The notes under the pieces were generated by a model that made no database searches, was not told the DNA's origin, and saw only the letters and a list, made by a program, of their open reading frames with translations. From Flavobacterium sp. YJ01 (GTDB lineage: Bacteria; Bacteroidota; Bacteroidia; Flavobacteriales; Flavobacteriaceae), in contig NZ_CP119757.1 of NCBI RefSeq assembly GCF_029320955.1, forward strand, positions 4,340,001 to 4,404,000: a stretch of 64,000 nucleotides of DNA, in the 5' to 3' direction. How positions within the stretch are numbered: position 1 is the stretch's first letter; each line of letters begins with the position of its first letter. Both the position numbers and the translations under genes were made by a program. This document shows positions 8,771-16,697 of this stretch, piece by piece.

Positions 8771-9364
8771 TTATTGTATAGATTTGATGATACCAGTAAT
8801 AGCATCCTTCAAAATCTGAGCATTTATTGTTTCTAAAATATCACTTTTGTTAATGATGTTGATGGCGATTAAACCATGAATAACAGAAAAGAAAGTAAAA
8901 TATTTTTGTTTAATGATATCTTCACTAGGATTGCTGTCCTTCATAATTTCAGCAATAACACCAGTAAATAATTTGTAAGGTGCTTCCTGAGCCGAACATC
9001 GCTGTGCGCAGCAAGTCATTTGAACACCAAACATAAGTTGATACATTTCAGTATTAGTAAAAGCGAAATCCCAATAAGTCATCCACATGGCTTCTAACTG
9101 ATCTTCGGGTTTTTCAAACTTATCTTTTGCAGTCTGTAACTCTTTTGCCAGTTTAATAAAACCTTTGCCTGTCAGTTCTTCTAGTATTGCTTCTTTATTC
9201 GAGAAATATTCATAAATAATAGGAGCAGTATATTCGATTCTGTCGGCAATTTTACGCATACTCAAACCATTCCAGCCTTCATCTTTTACGATATCATAAG
9301 CAGCGCCAAGGATATTGTTCCTTGTCTCTTCTTTTTGTCTTAAAATTCGATCTTTGCTAGCCAT
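8771..9364 (-). CDS. TetR-family repressor of the adjacent RND operon
   Basis: The ATG start giving MASKDRILRQ (197 residues) is preferred to an upstream TTG. An N-terminal helix-turn-helix is clear near residues 33-55 (GLSMRKIADRIEYTAPIIYEYFSNKE). The C-terminal ligand and dimer domain holds a cluster of cysteines at 118, 119 and 123 (MTCCAQRCSAQ), which could sense a metal or a reactive compound. The gene points toward the efflux operon, with four operator-like repeats between the two and a fifth just upstream of its own start. Autorepression and control of the pump are therefore inferred. Confidence 0.88.
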   Translation of the reverse strand: MASKDRILRQKEETRNNILGAAYDIVKDEGWNGLSMRKIADRIEYTAPIIYEYFSNKEAILEELTGKGFIKLAKELQTAKDKFEKPEDQLEAMWMTYWDFAFTNTEMYQLMFGVQMTCCAQRCSAQEAPYKLFTGVIAEIMKDSNPSEDIIKQKYFTFFSVIHGLIAINIINKSDILETINAQILKDAITGIIKSIQ

Positions 9365-9687
9365 TGTATTCAAGTATTAAATCGTTTAACACTGTTAGGC
9401 AAATGTATGACGGTTTTTCTAATAATGAAATATTTTTATCATAATATTTTCTTATGGAATCATAGAGAATATTAAAGTAGTAATAAAATAAGGTATTCCG
9501 AAAGGTTTTGTGTTTTTTCGAAATTCCATTTTAAGCACAATTCAACCTAAATTCGAATCAAATTACAATGATTTTGAAGTTTTTTGATTCTGAAAAGAGT
9601 GCAATTTGTCACTAACGAATAAAATTTCAATCAAAATTTTTGAAATTGCTAAAAATATACAAGAGAAATAGGAACGATGATTTATCA
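9365..9687. other. 323-base spacer with operator site and no gene
   Basis: Apart from the operator-like site at 9377-9406, this A/T-rich stretch holds no ORF above about 16 codons that looks coding. I see no hairpin or tRNA-like structure. It contains the expected promoter of the TetR gene. Confidence 0.6.
9377..9406. promoter_or_regulatory. TetR operator-like site 5, upstream of the regulator's own start
   Basis: The block starts TTAAATCGTTTAACACTGTT and continues AGGCAAATGT. It sits 12 bases upstream of the ATG at 9364, a position where bound repressor would block the regulator's own transcription. Confidence 0.65.
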
Positions 9688-10608
9688 TTATTTCATTCCC
9701 CGAACACTCATTTCTATCGTATAAACACTTTTACCGGCAGTAATAAATAATGTTTTAAATTTTTTTTCTCCAAAACAAACATTAGCTGTCCATGGTTCAG
9801 GAACATCAATATAGGCTATTTTTTCTCCTTGCGGATTAAATACGGTAACTCCTTTTCCGCATAAGTAAATGTTTCCAAAATTGTCTATTGTCATTCCATC
9901 TGAACCTGATTCAGTAAACAGCGTTTTTTTACCTAAAGAGCCATTACTTTCGATTGCATAAGAGTACGTTTTATTTGCTCCTATATCAGCTACGTATAAG
10001 GTTTTTCCATCCGAAGTTCCAATAATCCCATTAGGTTTTATAAGATTATTTTCAACGTTGATGATTTTAGATTTATCAGGAGATAAATAGTAAACGCATT
10101 CTTTCTCTATTTCTTTCGAGTTATGTTTCCAGTAATCTCTTTGGTAAAAAGGATCTGTAAAATAGATACCGCCTTTTGGATCAACCCAAAGATCATTGGG
10201 GCCATTAAGTCTTTTTCCTTCAAAGTTGTTTAGTATTACAGTGTGATTTTTGTTCTGGTCTATTTTCCAAAGCTCATTTTTTTCATCGGCGCAAGCCAAA
10301 AGATTGCCTGCTTGATCAAAATACAAACCGTTAGATCTTCCTGCATTTTCCATAAAAACAGAAAGTTCGCCATTAACCGACCATTTCATGATTCGATTAT
10401 TTGGCTGATCCGTAAAATAAATATTTCCCTTCTTATCCGCTGCAGGCCCCTCTGTAAAACTGAATTGATCTGATAATTTTGTAAGAACTGCGCCTTTTGC
10501 TATTATAGAATTGCTTTTTTCTTTTGATGTTTGAGCGTATATAAAATTTGCAAAAGTTAAAGTAATAACTAATATAAGTTGTGATTTTATTTTAAGTTGT
10601 AACATCAT
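9688..10608 (-). CDS. Exported SMP-30/gluconolactonase-type lactonase
   Basis: I start at MMLQLKIKSQL (306 residues), which gives a signal peptide ending at IYA-QTS; the frame upstream of this lacks a signal and runs into the spacer. It is a six-bladed propeller of the SMP-30 family. Metal-ligand motifs are visible as FTEGPAAD, LNGPNDLWVDPKGG and GSDGMTIDNFGN. Members hydrolyse sugar lactones such as glucono-1,5-lactone. The divergent genes encode a gluconate permease and a gluconokinase-like protein. This suggests that lactone is opened in the periplasm, and gluconate is then imported and phosphorylated. Confidence 0.85.
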   Translation of the reverse strand: MMLQLKIKSQLILVITLTFANFIYAQTSKEKSNSIIAKGAVLTKLSDQFSFTEGPAADKKGNIYFTDQPNNRIMKWSVNGELSVFMENAGRSNGLYFDQAGNLLACADEKNELWKIDQNKNHTVILNNFEGKRLNGPNDLWVDPKGGIYFTDPFYQRDYWKHNSKEIEKECVYYLSPDKSKIINVENNLIKPNGIIGTSDGKTLYVADIGANKTYSYAIESNGSLGKKTLFTESGSDGMTIDNFGNIYLCGKGVTVFNPQGEKIAYIDVPEPWTANVCFGEKKFKTLFITAGKSVYTIEMSVRGMK

Positions 10609-10976
10609 GAAAGGATTAAAAGTTGCTTTTGAAGCGTTTTTAAAAGTAGTTTTTATTTCTGATATTCTACAAAGTTGGTTTAAGATTCTTTTTAGGAGCA
10701 GAAATTCCGTTTCCAAAAGAACGTTTTGTCCCGCTCTTCACTATATTCCCGATAAACAAAAACTACGGCTAAAAAGCCTTGTTTTTCTAAATCGGGAGAT
10801 GCCGTTTCTCCCGATAGCTATCGGGAGGGGCTAGGCGAGAAAGTATCTTTTTTATAATTTTCCTAAGTAGCTTTAAATGAAGTTATTTAACATATTAAAT
10901 TTGAAATGATCACTTTTTTACGTATAGAAAGTAATATTTTTACGAGACAAATTAAAAAACACTTAATCAATAAATT
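10609..10976. other. 368-base divergent spacer with a palindromic repeat
   Basis: This region separates the lactonase from gntP and should hold both promoters. It contains a dispersed-repeat tract near 10735-10830. I see no convincing gene. The short frames across it are open only because of the low stop density inside the repeat. Confidence 0.6.
10808..10827. repeat. Perfect 20-bp palindrome CTCCCGATAGCTATCGGGAG
   Basis: The 20 bases read identically on both strands and lie at the end of a tract with the related sequences TTCCCGATAAAC and AAATCGGGAGA. The CCCGATAGCTATCGGG motif is a common dispersed element in flavobacterial genomes. Confidence 0.8.
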
Positions 10977-12296
10977 ATGTCGCTACTAATTCTTATTGCA
11001 GGGATTCTCTTATTATTGATTCTAATTTCAGTTGTAAAACTCAATGCCTTTATTTCCTTAATTGTTGCCGCTTTCTTTGTGGGCATTTTTAAGCAAATGC
11101 CTTTTCGGGATTTAATCAATTCGATACAAGAGGGAATAGGAAGTACATTAGGTTCTTTAATTCTAATTCTCGCCTTTGGTGTTATTTTAGGAAATTTACT
11201 TTCTGATAGCGGCGCTGCACAACGAATCAGTTCTGTCATGATTCGATACTTTGGTATTCAGTATATTAAATGGGCAATGGTTATAACCGGATTCTCCGTT
11301 GGAATTTCAATGTTCTATAATGCAGGATTTATAATTTTGATTCCAATGGTTTTTGCCGTGGCCAAAAGCACTAAACAGTCTATCATTTATTTGGGAATTG
11401 CCATGGCGTCGGCACTTTCTATTACGCATGGTTTTTTGCCTCCACATCCGGGACCAACAGCAATTGCAGTTATTTTTAAAGCCAATCTAGGCAAGACACT
11501 TCTTTACGGACTTATAGTTGCGCTTCCGACACTTTTTATGGCCGGAATCGTTTTTCCTGAATTTATAAAAAAAATAAATGCTTTTCCTCCAAAAGGATTA
11601 TTCGACAGTAAAACTTTGACAGAATCCGAAATGCCTTCTTTTGAAATTAGCATTGTAACGGCACTAGTTCCAGTTTTTTTAATAGCCACTGCTACGTTCA
11701 GTGAATTACTATTGCCCAAAGAAAGCGCTTTATGTTCCGTGTTGCTTTTTATTGGAAATCCATTGACTTCAATGTTAATTGCAATACTTTTTGCTGTATT
11801 TACCTTAGGTGTTTTACGTGGAAGAAAAATGCAGGATATTATGGATAAATCGGGTAGTGCTTTAAGTTCGGCTACGATGATCATTTTAATAATTGCTGCC
11901 GGCGGTGCTTTTAAACAAGTATTAATAGACAGTGGAATTGGAACAGATTTAAGCACTTTTTTTGAAAAATCCTCTCTTTCACCTTTATTTTTAGGCTGGC
12001 TGATTGCGACTATTATTCGTATTGCTTTAGGATCTGCAACAGTCGCCGGATTGACCGCAGCCGGAATTGTACAGCCTTTAGTGATTGCATCTGGCGTGAG
12101 TCCGGAATTAATGGTTTTGTCTATAGGTGCTGGAAGTTTAATGTGCTCGCATGTAAACGATACCGGATTTTGGATGTTTAAGGAATATTTTGGCATTAGC
12201 GTATCAGACACTTTTAAAACCTGGACGGTTATGGAAACAATTATAGGAGTAATGGGATTAATTGGTGTATTACTTTTAAATTTATGGATCAAATAA
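10977..12296 (+). CDS. gntP: GntP-family gluconate:proton symporter
   Basis: The 439-residue protein is almost entirely hydrophobic, with about twelve membrane spans. It carries the GntP signature SITHGFLPPHPGPTAIAV near residues 141-162, and VAGLTAAGIVQPLV with CSHVNDTGFWMFKEY near 355-405. It should import gluconate or a related aldonate across the inner membrane. The kinase gene begins 5 bases after its stop, or overlaps it by 13 bases if the earlier ATG is used, so the two are translationally linked. Confidence 0.9.
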   Translation: MSLLILIAGILLLLILISVVKLNAFISLIVAAFFVGIFKQMPFRDLINSIQEGIGSTLGSLILILAFGVILGNLLSDSGAAQRISSVMIRYFGIQYIKWAMVITGFSVGISMFYNAGFIILIPMVFAVAKSTKQSIIYLGIAMASALSITHGFLPPHPGPTAIAVIFKANLGKTLLYGLIVALPTLFMAGIVFPEFIKKINAFPPKGLFDSKTLTESEMPSFEISIVTALVPVFLIATATFSELLLPKESALCSVLLFIGNPLTSMLIAILFAVFTLGVLRGRKMQDIMDKSGSALSSATMIILIIAAGGAFKQVLIDSGIGTDLSTFFEKSSLSPLFLGWLIATIIRIALGSATVAGLTAAGIVQPLVIASGVSPELMVLSIGAGSLMCSHVNDTGFWMFKEYFGISVSDTFKTWTVMETIIGVMGLIGVLLLNLWIK

Positions 12297-12301
12297 ATAA
12301 T

Positions 12302-13720
12302 ATGGAAGCATTGTATATTGGCATTGACATAGGAACAACAGCTACAAAAGCCGTTTGTTTTGATAAACAGGGAAATGTGATCCGACAAATTGCTAAGTCT
12401 TACGAAATGTATCATCCAAAGCCGGAATGGAGTGTTCAAAAACCACACGAAATTTTACAAACCGTAAAGGAATGTATTAACGAGATTACAAACGGAATTC
12501 AGCCTCAGTTTATCAGTTTTAGTTCGGCGATGCAAAGTATCATTGCCATTGATGAAAATGGAAAACCACTAACAGATGCTATTTTATGGGCAGATAACAG
12601 AGCTTCGGGAATTGCTGGAAAACTTAAAAATTCAGATCAGGGAAAACACTTTTATCAAAAAACCGGAATACCAATTCATCCTTTTTCTCCCTTCACAAAA
12701 ATTGCTTGGTTCAAAGAATTTGACTCTGAGCTATTTTCCAAAACCTATAAATTCATCAGCATTAAAGAATATGTTTGGCATTATTTGACTAATGAATATT
12801 ATACAGACACTTCAATGGCGTCCGGAACGGGATTGCTAAATATTCATACTTTAGATTGGGATGATGAAGTTTTAGATTTCTTAAACATCACGCCACATCA
12901 ATTATCTAAAGTTTGCGAAGTCACACACCAATGCAAAGGAATTTCAGATGGTTTTCTTTATGTAATTGGCGGTGGCGACGGTGCGCTGGCCAATCTCGGA
13001 ACAGGCGCCATGAACAAAAATTGTATTGCTTTAACTATTGGCACAAGCGGAGCAGTGCGACTGCCCATTGACAAACCGTATCTTGACGAGCAAATGCGCA
13101 CGCAGTGTTATCATTTAATGGACAATCAATATCTAACTTTAGGTGCTGTCAATAATGGTGCGATAATTTTACAATGGCTGAAAGAAACTTTGCTTAATAC
13201 AACACAATCTTTAGAAGTTCTTATTGAAGAAGCCGCAAAAATTCCTGCAGGTTCTGATGGACTGCTTTTTGTGCCTTATTTATTGGGAGAACGAGCGCCA
13301 ATCTGGGATGCCTCGGCTCAAGGAAATCTTTTAGGAATGCAGATTACGCACACAAAAGCGCACTTGGTACGAGCCACTTTAGAAGGAATTTTATTTGGAT
13401 TGTTCCAAATAACAGAAATTTTAATTCCGAATCCTGAAAATAGAAGTAAAACAAAAGTTATGGCCAGTGGGGGATTTGGTAAAAGCGAACTGTGGCTCCA
13501 AATGGTTGCTGATATTTTTCAGATGAAGGTTGAAACCTCCCAAACTATCGAAGGATCTTCTTGGGGCGCTGTTCTTATAGGTTTAAAATCACTTGGCGAG
13601 GAGATTACAAATGATAACAAAACAGGACAAACATATTTTCCTAATGCGAAACATAAAAGTGTATATGAAGCTGCATTCAATAAATTTAAAAAAGTATATC
13701 CTTTACTGAAGGAGTTTTAA
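12302..13720 (+). CDS. FGGY-family carbohydrate kinase, probable gluconokinase
   Basis: The ATG at 12302 gives MEALYIGIDIGTTATKAVCF, which puts the phosphate-1 loop at the usual place; an in-frame ATG at 12284 is possible. Other FGGY landmarks are ILWADNRA, IGGGDGALANLGTGAM with LTIGTSGAVR, and the adenosine motif ASGGFGKSELWLQM. The 472-residue length fits the family. Coupling to GntP and the lactonase supports gluconate as substrate, giving 6-phosphogluconate for the pentose phosphate or Entner-Doudoroff routes. Xylulose or glycerol kinase is less likely from context. Confidence 0.85.
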   Translation: MEALYIGIDIGTTATKAVCFDKQGNVIRQIAKSYEMYHPKPEWSVQKPHEILQTVKECINEITNGIQPQFISFSSAMQSIIAIDENGKPLTDAILWADNRASGIAGKLKNSDQGKHFYQKTGIPIHPFSPFTKIAWFKEFDSELFSKTYKFISIKEYVWHYLTNEYYTDTSMASGTGLLNIHTLDWDDEVLDFLNITPHQLSKVCEVTHQCKGISDGFLYVIGGGDGALANLGTGAMNKNCIALTIGTSGAVRLPIDKPYLDEQMRTQCYHLMDNQYLTLGAVNNGAIILQWLKETLLNTTQSLEVLIEEAAKIPAGSDGLLFVPYLLGERAPIWDASAQGNLLGMQITHTKAHLVRATLEGILFGLFQITEILIPNPENRSKTKVMASGGFGKSELWLQMVADIFQMKVETSQTIEGSSWGAVLIGLKSLGEEITNDNKTGQTYFPNAKHKSVYEAAFNKFKKVYPLLKEF

Positions 13721-13789
13721 GAGCCAATGTAAATTTGTATTAGAAGAGATAACAATGCTAAAATTTTTAGTAACATTACAATTAAAAAA

Positions 13790-14233
13790 ATGAAACCAAT
13801 AAACCTCATAAAAACCACACTAGCGGTTCTGTTTTTTCAACAAATAGTATTTTCTCAAGAAGTAAAAAAAGAAACAACTTCAACAAATCCAAAATACACA
13901 ATCGATAACTGTGTCAATCATTTTGATATTGACAAAGCCACGAAAACCAAAGTAGGGTATCAATATTGGTTTGCCAATAAAGATTTCACTCAAGAAAACA
14001 CTTTAAAAATGAGCATTGTCGAACCTGGAAAATCTACGCACGCGCCACATCATCATCCCGAAGAAGAATTTTTCTATATTTTAGAAGGAACCGCCGAATT
14101 CTTCTTGGATGGAAAAACCAAAATCGCTGGTCCAAATACCAGTTTTTATTGTCCGCCAAATGCCGAACACGGAATTAGTAATGCAGGAAAAACAGACTTG
14201 AAATATTTGGTAATTAAGAAGGATTTGAAGTAA
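13790..14233 (+). CDS. Exported small cupin protein
   Basis: This 147-residue protein has a signal peptide ending at IVFS-QEV and a single cupin domain at residues 75-143. Metal-binding motif 1 reads HHHPEEEFFYILEG and motif 2 ends in PPNAEHGISNAG. It is probably a periplasmic metal-binding beta-barrel. It lies 69 bases after the gluconokinase and points the same way, so it might act on a sugar acid, but the sequence does not prove it. Confidence 0.75.
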   Translation: MKPINLIKTTLAVLFFQQIVFSQEVKKETTSTNPKYTIDNCVNHFDIDKATKTKVGYQYWFANKDFTQENTLKMSIVEPGKSTHAPHHHPEEEFFYILEGTAEFFLDGKTKIAGPNTSFYCPPNAEHGISNAGKTDLKYLVIKKDLK

Positions 14234-14337
14234 ATAATATCATTTCGATAGATTCTATAAAATTCTAATTAAATCCTGTAAGCGTTCCGTTTTTAAAAAG
14301 TTATACTTTTAAAGTTTTACTTTTTACAACGCATATT

Positions 14338-15150
14338 ATGGAAGATTTTGTTCAAGACGTTTTTAAGCATTTAGAAAATTATTATTACAGTGTAGTCGAT
14401 CTTACGCCCAAATTTATTCTGGCAATTGTCGTAATTCTCGTTTCGTGGTTTATTGCGGCTAGAGTTGGCATTTTTGCAGGAAATCGCCTCAAAGCCAGAA
14501 TGCACGACCGACTTTTGGCAACTTTTATTGCCCGTTTAATCAAATCGGTTTTGATTATTATTGGCGTTTTGTTTATGTTTAAAATTATTGGACTTGACGG
14601 AGTCGCACAAAGCATGCTTGCTGGTGCAGGAATTTCAGCTTTTGTAATTGGTTTTGCACTTAAAGATATTGGCGAAAATTTCCTTGCCGGAATTTTGCTG
14701 GCTTTTAAACGTCCTTTTAATATTGGTGATATTATAGAAAGTAATGGAGTAAAAGGAGAGGTTATAAACCTGAATCTTCGTGATACTGAAGTCAAAAGCG
14801 ATTCTAAAATCATCTATATTCCAAATGCGCTTTTAATTAAAAATACACTCATCAACTATAATAGCGAGGGTTTTTTGCTTCAGACTTTTACTGTTGGACT
14901 CGAGTACGGTTCTGATTATAAGCGTGCCATAGAACTCGTAAAAGAAGTGCTTCATAAAAACGAAGACGTAACTGATAAAGATTACGCAGATTCGGCTGTT
15001 ATTACTGATGTTGCGGCTGCGGGAGTTATTCAGCTTAATATTCGGTATTGGGTAAAAACGGGGCCTAATGCTAAAAATTCTGAATGTCGCTCTAAAATTA
15101 TTGGGGAAGTTTTGAATACTTTGAAAGAAAATGGATTTGTTCTTAAATAA
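14338..15150 (+). CDS. Small-conductance mechanosensitive channel, MscS family
   Basis: The 270-residue protein has spans near 23-43 and 64-84. The pore helix TM3 is near 90-123 (SMLAGAGISAFVIGFALKD), followed directly by the MscS signature FKRPFNIGDIIE. The beta domain and C-terminal alpha/beta domain then follow. It should release solutes on osmotic down-shock. The length matches the minimal E. coli-type channel. Confidence 0.92.
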   Translation: MEDFVQDVFKHLENYYYSVVDLTPKFILAIVVILVSWFIAARVGIFAGNRLKARMHDRLLATFIARLIKSVLIIIGVLFMFKIIGLDGVAQSMLAGAGISAFVIGFALKDIGENFLAGILLAFKRPFNIGDIIESNGVKGEVINLNLRDTEVKSDSKIIYIPNALLIKNTLINYNSEGFLLQTFTVGLEYGSDYKRAIELVKEVLHKNEDVTDKDYADSAVITDVAAAGVIQLNIRYWVKTGPNAKNSECRSKIIGEVLNTLKENGFVLK

Positions 15151-15413
15151 GTTACAAAGTTGCAGAGAGTAAAATGTTATAGTCTTAAGTAAGCCATCTA
15201 AAAGCTGTATTTCGTAATTAACAGAATTAAATATTTCATCTCGGAGAAATAGAATTCTCTTAATTCTTCAATTTCGTTTATTTTTTGATTTATATAAAAT
15301 ATTTTCTTTCTTTGTTAGGAACAAGTTAAGGTGCTAATAGTGGTGAAAATTGTATGTTTTCAATAGTTTAGGCGCTTTTTTGTTTAATCCTAATAAATAA
15401 CTCAATTACTTCT

Positions 15414-15977
15414 ATGAGACATTTTTACTTAATACTTTTTATTTTTCTTTCAGCATTTAAATCAATAGCTCAAAAAGTAGATATTCAAATTATTGCAAAG
15501 AGTAATGATACGATAAAAAACTATAAAATAGATGCAGGTTATTCATCTGAAAATTTAATGGTTCTCGACTTAGAAAATAAATTGAAAGTTTGGGATGCGA
15601 ACAATAAAAAGAAGGAGTTTCTGCCTAACGAAATAAAATCTTTTACTTTTATGAATGATGGTAAACTCGTTGAGTTTGTTACTATTGAAGATAAAGTATT
15701 TGGACTATTGTTGTACTCAAATAAGCTTAAATTATTTAAAGTAATAAAACCAAGTTATACAGCAGTGAACTTTTATGTGGTTGTAAGACCTGATAATGGC
15801 AAAATATCTTATATGGAAGCAATGGGATTAAGCAGACTGATTTCGAAAAAAGTGATTACTCGCGAGATGTCAGATTGTCCTGTAGTTATAGAAAAGGTTG
15901 ACAAAAAGATCTTAAAAATTAATGGTCAAGAAGGAGTAACTGAATTAGTAAAAAGCTACGAATTAGATTGTTTTTAA
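15414..15977 (+). CDS. Secreted protein of unknown function
   Basis: The 187-residue product has a signal peptide (MRHFYLILFIFLSAFKSIA-Q). The mature part alternates hydrophobic and polar residues, suggesting beta structure. A short Cys-containing tail (MSDCPVV near 157-163, ELDCF at the end) may form a disulfide. I do not recognise a family. It stands alone, 263 bases after the MscS gene. Confidence 0.6.
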   Translation: MRHFYLILFIFLSAFKSIAQKVDIQIIAKSNDTIKNYKIDAGYSSENLMVLDLENKLKVWDANNKKKEFLPNEIKSFTFMNDGKLVEFVTIEDKVFGLLLYSNKLKLFKVIKPSYTAVNFYVVVRPDNGKISYMEAMGLSRLISKKVITREMSDCPVVIEKVDKKILKINGQEGVTELVKSYELDCF

Positions 15978-16075
15978 GTTATTTTTTTGCTGATAAGTCA
16001 GATTTGCTTGCGTGAGCATCGGATTGTTCAGGTTTCATTACCAAGATGTTTGTGTAAGCTAGGTTTACAAGATTT

Positions 16076-16501
16076 TTAAAATTTGACTTTTCGGTTAACA
16101 TGAATGATTGTAGCGTTTCTACCATCTAAATCTCTTTTCCTACGTCCCAATATACCAATCTCAACAATATCCAACGTTTTATATTTCATTTCTAGCGGAC
16201 TTACATACGTATACATTCCGTAACCGTGTCCAGAAACAATCCAACCTTCTGTATTTTTTAAATCGGTGACATCGAAATCTTCAGAACGTTCTCCTAAATA
16301 AACAGGACCAAATTCTTCCATAAGTTTTAAGGCAGTGCTTTCTAAATTGCGAGTTTCATCTGCATTTTCGAAAATGATGTACGTTCCATTTTTAAACAAA
16401 ACCCAATCCTGAAATTTCGAATTGATACTAAGTCTCACATGATGCAGTAACTCTGTTTCTGTTATTTCTTGAACTTTTTGATGGTCAGCTTTCTGTTTCA
16501 T
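16076..16501 (-). CDS. Cytoplasmic protein of unknown function
   Basis: The 141-residue product has no signal peptide or membrane span. It is soluble, with alternating acidic and basic segments and the motif GWIVSGHGYGMYTYV near residues 86-100. No family was recognised. It is set apart by terminators and stands alone. Confidence 0.6.
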   Translation of the reverse strand: MKQKADHQKVQEITETELLHHVRLSINSKFQDWVLFKNGTYIIFENADETRNLESTALKLMEEFGPVYLGERSEDFDVTDLKNTEGWIVSGHGYGMYTYVSPLEMKYKTLDIVEIGILGRRKRDLDGRNATIIHVNRKVKF

Positions 16502-16640
16502 AAAAAGAAAATTTAAAAAGAATACTATTGTTTTAAATCACTTATTTGGTGTTTTGGATAATGTGCTTTTAAAAATTATACCTGTAAAAGTTTTAATTGT
16601 ATTGTTATAAGACATATTTACAATTCGCTCTATTTCAATA

Positions 16641-16675
16641 AAAGCACCTTTAAACCAAATGTCTAAAGGTGCTTT
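16641..16675 (-). terminator. Terminator of the metal-efflux operon
   Basis: AAAGCACCTTTA at 16641-16652 pairs perfectly with TAAAGGTGCTTT at 16664-16675. Read on the minus strand, the stem is followed by TTTTATTG. It lies 23 bases beyond the pump stop. Confidence 0.75.
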
Positions 16676-16697
16676 TTTAAAATTTATATAAGTAAGA

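Noticed and set aside
10607..10834. 75-codon plus-strand frame in the lactonase-gntP spacer
   Set aside because: It overlaps the lactonase start and a repeat tract and has no recognisable protein features.
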